A DNA stretch of 45,342 nucleotides, from contig CANJBQ010000024.1 of NCBI GenBank assembly GCA_947472645.1, positions 1-45,342 of the forward strand, given 5' to 3'. Under the pieces are notes generated by a model, which did not search any database, was not told the origin of the DNA, and was given only the letters and a program-made list of their open reading frames with translations. This stretch comes from Burkholderiaceae bacterium (lineage in GTDB: Bacteria; Pseudomonadota; Gammaproteobacteria; Burkholderiales; Burkholderiaceae). Position numbers and translations under genes: made by a program. Positions 39,798 through 45,342 of the stretch are shown here, piece by piece. The first letter of the stretch is position 1; the number at the start of each line of letters is the position of its first letter.

Positions 39798-41236
39798 GTA
39801 TGGATCTGATCACTCTTTTATATTTAATTGCCTCCGTTTGTTTTATACAAGCTCTAAAAGGTTTATCGCACCCCACCTCTTCTATTCGTGGGAACCTCTT
39901 CGGCATGATCGGTATGACGATTGCTATCTGCACAACTGTTGGCCTCATTAGCAAACTTGCTGGTGCTTCTATGGCCGATGGAATGCTCTATGTTTTGGGC
40001 GGATTATTAGTTGGTGGGGGTATCGGCGCTTTCATGGCAAAACGTGTTGAGATGACCAAAATGCCTGAATTAGTTGCCTTTATGCATAGCATGATTGGTC
40101 TTGCGGCAGTGTGTATTGCGATTGCCGCAGTTTCTGAACCTGAGGCATTTAATATCGTACCCGCTGGACAAGCATTACCTATTGGCAATCGTATCGAGCT
40201 CTTTATCGGTACATTTATTGGAGCAATTACTTTCTCTGGTTCAGTAATTGCCTTTGGCAAACTCTCTGGTAAATATAAGTTTCGGTTTTTCCAAGGCGCT
40301 CCAGTCACATTTAAAGGACAACACCCGCTAAATTTACTACTAGCAATTCTCATGCTTGGCTGTGGTGTTTACTTTGCAATGGACACAGGTCTTACACCTG
40401 CTTGGACACCTTTTGTGGTTATGCTCGCGATTGCATTTATTTTGGGTGTTTTAATTATTATCCCTATCGGTGGCGCCGATATGCCGGTGGTGGTTTCAAT
40501 GCTGAACTCCTACTCAGGTTGGGCAGCAGCAGGTATTGGTTTCTCACTCAATAATTCCATGCTGATTGTTGCAGGATCACTCGTTGGATCGTCTGGTGCA
40601 ATTCTTTCCTACATCATGTGTAAAGCGATGAATAGGTCATTCTTTAATGTGATTCTAGGAGGCTTTGGCGGTGATGCTGGAACAGCTGCCGCTGCAGGCG
40701 ATCAAGCCCAACGCCCTGTGAAAAGTGGTTCTGCTGATGACGCTGCATTCTTAATGGGCAACGCTGAAACATTAATTATCGTTCCAGGTTATGGCCTTGC
40801 AGTTGCACGTGCTCAGCACTCCCTCAAAGAACTTACCGAAAAATTAATCCACAAAGGTGTTAACGTTAAATATGCTATCCACCCAGTTGCGGGTCGCATG
40901 CCTGGCCATATGAATGTGCTTCTAGCAGAGGCTGAAGTTCCTTATGATCAAGTATTCGAAATGGAAGACATTAATGGTGAATTTGCTCAGGCTGACGTGG
41001 TTCTAATTTTAGGTGCTAATGACGTTGTCAATCCAGCAGCTAGAACTCCAGGAAGTCCTATCTTTGGCATGCCAATCCTTGAGGCTTATAAAGCAAAAAC
41101 GGTGATTGTGAACAAACGTTCCATGGCTTCTGGTTATGCTGGTTTGGACAATGATCTTTTCTATATGGATAAAACTATGATGGTCTTTGGTGATGCTAAG
41201 AAGGTGATTGAAGATATGGTCAAGGCAGTTGAATAA
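39794..41236 (+). CDS. pntB: NAD(P) transhydrogenase subunit beta
   Basis: PntB supplies the rest of the membrane channel and the NADP(H)-binding domain III. The 480-residue protein has about eight to nine membrane segments in its first 270 residues, including [20 protein letters not shown]. It ends in domain III with [30 protein letters not shown] and [14 protein letters not shown]. It closes the pntAA-pntAB-pntB operon. The mobile element integrase begins 83 bases downstream. Confidence 0.96.
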   Translation: MSMDLITLLYLIASVCFIQALKGLSHPTSSIRGNLFGMIGMTIAICTTVGLISKLAGASMADGMLYVLGGLLVGGGIGAFMAKRVEMTKMPELVAFMHSMIGLAAVCIAIAAVSEPEAFNIVPAGQALPIGNRIELFIGTFIGAITFSGSVIAFGKLSGKYKFRFFQGAPVTFKGQHPLNLLLAILMLGCGVYFAMDTGLTPAWTPFVVMLAIAFILGVLIIIPIGGADMPVVVSMLNSYSGWAAAGIGFSLNNSMLIVAGSLVGSSGAILSYIMCKAMNRSFFNVILGGFGGDAGTAAAAGDQAQRPVKSGSADDAAFLMGNAETLIIVPGYGLAVARAQHSLKELTEKLIHKGVNVKYAIHPVAGRMPGHMNVLLAEAEVPYDQVFEMEDINGEFAQADVVLILGANDVVNPAARTPGSPIFGMPILEAYKAKTVIVNKRSMASGYAGLDNDLFYMDKTMMVFGDAKKVIEDMVKAVE

Positions 41237-41243
41237 GACGTGA

Positions 41244-41264
41244 AAGCCTTATCTAATAAGGCTT
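41244..41264 (+). terminator. Hairpin after pntB, possible terminator or part of the element junction
   Basis: AAGCCTTAT (41244-41252) and ATAAGGCTT (41256-41264) form a perfect nine-base stem with a three-base loop, eight bases after the pntB stop. There is no T-run after it on either strand, so it is not a standard intrinsic terminator. Because it sits between pntB and an integrase, it could also be part of an attachment site. Either role is unproven. Confidence 0.4.
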
Positions 41265-41318
41265 AAAAGCGGAAAAGAATGTGAAAGGCCTAAATCTGTC
41301 CTAATCGAGGGATAGAAA

Positions 41319-42305
41319 ATGGCAACATTTAGAAATAGGCACGGGAAATGGCAAGCCCGTGTTCAACGCAAAGGGCAGCAGTCCGTCAGCAAATCATTTC
41401 AATCTAAAGAAGATTCCCAGCGTTGGGCAAGGCAAATTGAATCTGAGATTGATAAAGGCGCCTATACCAACATAGCGCTAGCCGAAAGAACCCTGTTTAA
41501 AGACGTTATAGAGCGTTATGTGCAGGAAGTTACCCTCAAGACCCGAAGTATGCGTGAAGACACTTATCGCCTCAGGGCGCTTTCCAGACACCCCATAGCA
41601 AAACTTCGCATGACTGCTTTAACTCCCATCAAGGTGGCAGAGTATCGAGACGAAAGACTTCAAATTGTTTCAAATGGCGCAGTGATAAGGGAGCTAAGTT
41701 ATTTTTCCAGCATCATCAATCATGCACGGCGGGAATGGGGCATCACTATGGTCAATCCGATACCTCTAGTTAAAAAACCAGCAAGCCCACAAGGCCGAAA
41801 CCGACTGCTAAGCGAACAAGAATTGAGCAGGCTCTATGAAGCACTAACGCCCAGAGTAAAAAATGCAAATCACTGGATATTGCCATTAACTAAATTCGCG
41901 TTAGAGAGCGCTATGCGAAGAGGCGAAATACTGGGCTTACATTGGGAGCATATTGACTTAGTAAAACGTACTGCATTTATATCGTTAACCAAAAATGGTG
42001 AATCACGATTAGTGCCACTTAGTACTGCTGCTATCGAAATACTTAGAGGGCTACCAAGAAATCTAAATGGGCAAGTATTCCCAGTAAAAGGAACGACGCT
42101 ATCTGCCGCTATAGAAAAGGCACGAACTAAAGCGGGGGTAAGAGATTTTCATTTTCATGACCTCAGACATATGGCCATAACCCGCCTTGCTGAAAAGCTA
42201 CCCAACTTGATTGAACTTAGCGCTGTGAGTGGTCATAAAAGCTTAGCCATGCTCAAACGCTACTATCACCCCAACCCCGAGCAGCTTGCTGAAAAACTAG
42301 GCTGA
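41319..42305 (+). CDS. Tyrosine-type site-specific integrase
   Basis: A 328-residue tyrosine recombinase that would integrate and excise the element. It has an N-terminal arm-binding domain (about 1-55, FRNRHGKWQARVQRKG), a core-binding SAM-like domain (about 60-150), and a catalytic domain with all expected residues: Arg200 (RRGE), Lys225 (TKNGESR), His280 and Arg283 (HDLRH), His306 (SGHKS) and Tyr315 (KRYYHP). Length and residues indicate an intact enzyme. It is the first gene of the element, reading away from pntB. Confidence 0.94.
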   Translation: MATFRNRHGKWQARVQRKGQQSVSKSFQSKEDSQRWARQIESEIDKGAYTNIALAERTLFKDVIERYVQEVTLKTRSMREDTYRLRALSRHPIAKLRMTALTPIKVAEYRDERLQIVSNGAVIRELSYFSSIINHARREWGITMVNPIPLVKKPASPQGRNRLLSEQELSRLYEALTPRVKNANHWILPLTKFALESAMRRGEILGLHWEHIDLVKRTAFISLTKNGESRLVPLSTAAIEILRGLPRNLNGQVFPVKGTTLSAAIEKARTKAGVRDFHFHDLRHMAITRLAEKLPNLIELSAVSGHKSLAMLKRYYHPNPEQLAEKLG

Positions 42306-42323
42306 TATGAATAAAATGGGGCA

Positions 42324-42860
42324 ATGGCTGTTAACAAACCACCCGCAAAGAGAGGGCGCCCAAAAAGCGCCCAAACCCTAGAAAGGGAAAAGATAGAGGC
42401 TTGGCTCAAAAATCCCCCCGCCCATATTCGATTGCTAACCAAAAAAGAGAGGCAGCTTTTAAAAGACTCTTTTGAGGCTTCCGAAAAACTACGGCAAAAC
42501 CTTTTGGCTGGGCATAGCCCTCTAATTCCAAATGAACTTATCTATGCAGTTGAGTCTATTGGTGATGAAGCGATGGAGGGTTATGAGAGCGCCACTCTTA
42601 AGCAATATGCCTCTTATCAAGCCATGGAACGAGATGCAAAAAGAGCTGGTGGCAAGCAACTAAAATCTAAAGCTAACAGTAAGGCTGAGCATTTATGGAA
42701 GAAAAATAGTGCCCTAGCAAAACGTGTTGAAAACGGCACCTTAACGCTAAATAGCGCCTCAGAAAATATCCATAAAAACTGGGGGAAAAAGGGTGTTGAT
42801 GGAGAAAAGCCCTCCGTAAAGACTATTTCAAACTGGTACAAGCGCATAAGACCCAATTAG
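42324..42860 (+). CDS. Unrecognised basic protein of the mobile element
   Basis: I do not recognise this 178-residue protein. It is rich in Lys, Ala and Glu, mostly helical by appearance, with no membrane segment or signal peptide. The N-terminus holds an AT-hook-like KRGRPKS (9-15). The C-terminus (about 135-178) reads like a small DNA-binding domain, with TLNSASENIHKNWG and SVKTISNWYKRI, the latter shaped like a recognition helix. It lies 18 bases after the integrase and 73 bases before the AlpA gene. A DNA-binding role in element maintenance or regulation is a guess from composition and context. Confidence 0.75.
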   Translation: MAVNKPPAKRGRPKSAQTLEREKIEAWLKNPPAHIRLLTKKERQLLKDSFEASEKLRQNLLAGHSPLIPNELIYAVESIGDEAMEGYESATLKQYASYQAMERDAKRAGGKQLKSKANSKAEHLWKKNSALAKRVENGTLTLNSASENIHKNWGKKGVDGEKPSVKTISNWYKRIRPN

Positions 42861-42904
42861 TTGGAAAAGGCTCGTGGGGAATTAAATCCACACTTGGAAA
42901 CTAG

Positions 42905-42928
42905 CACCTAGATTAACTCCTATAGGTG
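42905..42928 (+). promoter_or_regulatory. Inverted repeat overlapping the ribosome site of the AlpA-like gene
   Basis: CACCTA (42905-42910) and TAGGTG (42923-42928) form a six-base inverted repeat with a 12-base spacer. The right arm contains the likely ribosome site AGGTG, five bases before the ATG at 42934. It could be a protein operator, or an RNA hairpin that hides the ribosome site. The arms are short, so chance is possible. Confidence 0.35.
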
Positions 42929-42933
42929 TATAG

Positions 42934-43161
42934 ATGACCATAAAAGACAAACTGTTAACCCTTACAGTCAAACAAGGGCGAATCCTCAGAATGCGGCAGT
43001 TAGCTGAAAAGCTTTCACTATCAGATAGCCATATCTACGCTTTAATTCAGCAAAATCAATTTCCAAAACCCTTCACATTAGTTCACGGTGGAAGAGCAAT
43101 GGGGTGGTACGAGTCCGATATTGATGCGTGGCTTACTCAGCGCTCAGGAGAAATCAAATGA
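42934..43161 (+). CDS. AlpA-family transcriptional regulator
   Basis: A 75-residue DNA-binding protein of the AlpA/excisionase-like type found in P4-like phages and islands, where members regulate integrase or other element genes. The helix-turn-helix lies at about 20-45 (MRQLAEKLSLSDSHIYALIQQNQFPKP), followed by the usual closing motif GWYESDIDAWLTQR (about 57-70). About 18 residues precede the typical start of the domain. Its ribosome site is AGGTG. Its stop overlaps the start of the primase gene (ATGA), so the two are translationally linked. Confidence 0.87.
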   Translation: MTIKDKLLTLTVKQGRILRMRQLAEKLSLSDSHIYALIQQNQFPKPFTLVHGGRAMGWYESDIDAWLTQRSGEIK

Positions 43162-45342
43162 GCCAAGACTTAATAAATAAGATTTCAAGCAACTTCCCAC
43201 CAGAATTGAAGACCCTTAATACGTTCTGTTTATGGATGGAAAAACCCGACCCCAAAGACCCCGCTAAGATTGGAAAAGCGCCATTTGATTGGACCCTAAA
43301 TAGACGGGGAAATGACAACCCTGCGCTGCACCTACCCTTATCGGCTGCTATTCAAAAGCTCAATCAATTCCAAGACAAAGGTTTGGCGATATACCAACCA
43401 GAGTCGGGTAATCATGTGTTGCTTGATGGCAAGGACTACTACCTGCATATTTTGGACTTAGATGGTTTTGTATGTGGCAACCAAATCCTTGGCTTGGGTG
43501 CTGACATTGCTGAAATGACTAGCAATAGTTATATGGAGGTAAGTCCTTCAGGCGTTGGTGCAAAAATCTTTTTACTGAGCGATATGCCTGCTTATGGAAA
43601 GAAGAAGTTCCCACTACCGCCAAACGAGTTTTTTGATGAATACCCTGAAATAGTTAAATACGGACCCAGTCATGCAGTTGAGGCTTTTAGCGGGAAATTC
43701 TGGAATACCGTTACAGGCGATGTCTGGAGCAAAAACTATGCAAATTTACAAGTGGTTACCACCAAAGACCTACAAGCAATTTTTGATTTACTAGAATCCC
43801 AAGCTCCACAAAAGCTAGCAAACTCAAAACCTACGATACAAATGCAGGTTACAACTGTAGAAGAGGGCAACTACTCACGACTTACTCATACTAGTCTTGT
43901 GCAAGTTCTAAGCAAAATAGATAACCAAGATGAACAGGTTTGGAGCGATGTTGCTAATGCATTGGCAAGAACCTATGGACAAGCAGGCAAGGATTATTTT
44001 GTCCAGTACAGCGAAGGTGACTATAACGGACTACCTTACCCAGGCTTTGATGAGATGGTGGCTGCAGAAAGATTTCAGAGGGCGCTAGATGAACTACACA
44101 AGCATCCGACTGGTTACGGCATTAAACATCTGTGTACGCTTGCTGGCATTGGATTTACTGACCTTGTTTTTGAAGCAGGTGAGGTCTTGCCAGAATCGAT
44201 TAAAGAGCAAGAGGACAGAATATTAGGTGATAAGCAAAATGGTGAACTCTTTGCTAGGTACTATCGTGGTCAATTTTTATATGTCTGGCAACTAGACCAG
44301 TGGTTCAGATGGAATGGCATTATTTGGGAGGAATGCACGGGTGGTGAGGTAGAGGCTGCCGCTAAGAAAGTATCTACTGTGATAGCTAACAAAGCCTTGG
44401 AAGCTCTAAAAAACGGGGATGAGAGTGGTAATTCACGTAGGCTTTTTAGCCATGCCCTTAAAGCTCAAAACAACCAACAAATCAAGTCGATGATTGCATT
44501 GTCAAGAAGTGAGCCAGATATGTCAGAAAAAAGTGTTGACAGACTAAACCATGATGCATATTTGATTGGCGTTAAAAATGGAGTGGTTGATTTAAAAACA
44601 GGAATCCTTATTCAACCCGACCCGACAATGCTGATGACTAAACAATGCAATGCTAATTACTTAACTGATACGCAGTGCCCCAAATGGCTCAATTTCTTAA
44701 ATGAGGTGTTTCAAGGAAAACAAGAGCTAATTGATTCGATTCAGAGGTTATTGGGCTATACCTTTACAGGTAGCGTCACCGAAGAAATTATGGTGATTTG
44801 CTATGGGTTTGGTGCAAATGGGAAAAGCGTGATGTCCAACGTTATTCAACACGTTGCAGGTGGCTATGGAAAAACGGGTTCGCCCAGCCTTCTAAAATCT
44901 AGACGAGATGATGATAGTAGTCCTCGCTCAGACATTGCTGGATTAGCTGGCTATCGCTATATATCGCTTAATGAAATGCAAAGCGGAGACCGTCTAGATG
45001 AGCAAGTAGTAAAGCTTTTGGCAGGTAGAGAGGCAATTAGCGCCAGAGCTTTATACAAAGACCATATGACCTATAAGCCCTCAGGTAAGGTATGGCTAAA
45101 AACAAACCATAAGCCAGTAGTCAAAGAAGATGATGACGGTATTTGGCGCAGGTTAGTTGTAATCCCATTTAGCCGTAAGTTTGCAGAGGCAGAAAGAGAC
45201 CCCAATCTCGAAGAAAAGTTAATTCAAGAAGCTGATGGTATTTTGGCGTGGATTATTCAAGGCGCTGTTAAATGGTATCAAGACGGTTTATCTATATGCC
45301 CAACCATCAAGCAAGAAAGCGCTGAATATAGAACTGAATCTG
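43158..45342 (+). CDS. P4/D5-type primase-helicase, cut by the window end
   Basis: The frame opens at ATG 43158, overlapping the AlpA stop, and stays open for 728 codons to the right edge, so the C-terminus is missing. Residues 1-200 look like a primase-polymerase-like domain: LDLDG (Asp100, Asp102), VSPSGVGAK (128-136) and FWNTVTGD. A PriCT_2-like segment follows (about 250-325), then a D5_N-type region and a superfamily 3 helicase with Walker A GFGANGKS (550-557), LNEMQSGDRLDEQVVKLLAG and KTNHKP...IWRRLVVIPF. Such proteins start replication of P4-like elements. Primase-polymerase relatives often have His where Lys136 stands here, so priming may be altered or absent. Helicase assignment is firm. 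Confidence 0.92.
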   Translation, partial: MSQDLINKISSNFPPELKTLNTFCLWMEKPDPKDPAKIGKAPFDWTLNRRGNDNPALHLPLSAAIQKLNQFQDKGLAIYQPESGNHVLLDGKDYYLHILDLDGFVCGNQILGLGADIAEMTSNSYMEVSPSGVGAKIFLLSDMPAYGKKKFPLPPNEFFDEYPEIVKYGPSHAVEAFSGKFWNTVTGDVWSKNYANLQVVTTKDLQAIFDLLESQAPQKLANSKPTIQMQVTTVEEGNYSRLTHTSLVQVLSKIDNQDEQVWSDVANALARTYGQAGKDYFVQYSEGDYNGLPYPGFDEMVAAERFQRALDELHKHPTGYGIKHLCTLAGIGFTDLVFEAGEVLPESIKEQEDRILGDKQNGELFARYYRGQFLYVWQLDQWFRWNGIIWEECTGGEVEAAAKKVSTVIANKALEALKNGDESGNSRRLFSHALKAQNNQQIKSMIALSRSEPDMSEKSVDRLNHDAYLIGVKNGVVDLKTGILIQPDPTMLMTKQCNANYLTDTQCPKWLNFLNEVFQGKQELIDSIQRLLGYTFTGSVTEEIMVICYGFGANGKSVMSNVIQHVAGGYGKTGSPSLLKSRRDDDSSPRSDIAGLAGYRYISLNEMQSGDRLDEQVVKLLAGREAISARALYKDHMTYKPSGKVWLKTNHKPVVKEDDDGIWRRLVVIPFSRKFAEAERDPNLEEKLIQEADGILAWIIQGAVKWYQDGLSICPTIKQESAEYRTES

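Larger units (their letters stand above)
41237..45342. mobile_element. Left part of an integrated P4-like element (satellite or genomic island)
   Basis: Four genes on the plus strand, in the order tyrosine integrase, unknown protein, AlpA-type regulator and P4/D5-type primase-helicase, follow directly after the conserved housekeeping operon pntAA-pntAB-pntB. This set is characteristic of P4-like satellites and related integrative islands. The left boundary must lie between the pntB end and the integrase; no tRNA gene is present there, so the usual tRNA target does not apply. The right end, any cargo and the second attachment site are beyond the window. Confidence 0.8.

Noticed and set aside
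39988..40353. A 121-codon open frame on the minus strand inside pntB
   Set aside because: Complement of membrane-segment codons of pntB; a shadow frame.
41237..41318. tRNA gene as integration target next to the integrase
   Set aside because: No cloverleaf-like sequence, T-loop GGTTCGA-type motif or CCA end is visible in this gap.

Overview
The window looks like a chromosome segment of a free-living betaproteobacterium of the order Burkholderiales, most likely Polynucleobacter or a close relative. I infer this from the protein sequences, the moderately low GC content by eye, and the gene orders: hrcA-hemH-grpE, nadK-recN, queA-tgt-yajC-secDF, recG-oxyR-ubiA, and a split pntA. I could not run a database search. 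Genes are packed tightly. Many neighbours overlap by a few bases (ATGA junctions), most convergent pairs meet within a few bases, and no gap between genes exceeds 300 bases.

Layout. 1-2.8 kb (minus): a heat-shock cluster hrcA-hemH-grpE, with a sigma-32-like promoter just before grpE. 2.9-5.5 kb (plus): NAD kinase and recN. 5.5-8.2 kb (minus): glnE. 8.35-14.7 kb (plus): a large AsmA-like/YhdP protein, a nitrilase-family amidase and the TldD protease. 14.7-16.0 kb (plus): a short leader peptide with clustered Phe and Tyr codons, competing RNA hairpins and a terminator, then the DAHP synthase gene. 16.0-16.6 kb (minus): PduO-type cobalamin adenosyltransferase. 16.6-22.0 kb (plus): glycolate oxidase glcDEF, then yggS and proC. 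22.0-25.9 kb (minus): recG-oxyR-ubiA. 25.9-31.4 kb (plus): queuosine genes queA and tgt, then the Sec accessory genes yajC-secD-secF. 31.4-36.4 kb (minus): purB, waaA, an FAD monooxygenase and a Bug-type binding protein. 36.5-37.1 kb (plus): a glutathione S-transferase-like gene. 37.1-38.2 kb (minus): mnmA. 38.3-41.2 kb (plus): the three-gene proton-translocating transhydrogenase.

From about 41.3 kb to the right edge lies the left part of an integrated mobile element: a tyrosine integrase, an unrecognised 178-residue protein, an AlpA-type regulator, and a large P4/D5-type primase-helicase cut off by the window end. Its right boundary and any cargo lie outside the window.

The most interesting non-coding signal is the apparent transcription attenuator in front of the DAHP synthase gene. 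Its leader reads seven Phe/Tyr codons. Its stop codon lies directly after a segment that can pair either backwards with the Tyr/Phe codon region or forwards with the 5' arm of a strong terminator. This would tie the first step of aromatic amino acid synthesis to charged tRNA-Phe and tRNA-Tyr. A second regulatory observation is a good promoter placed so that nadK mRNA would start at or next to its ATG.
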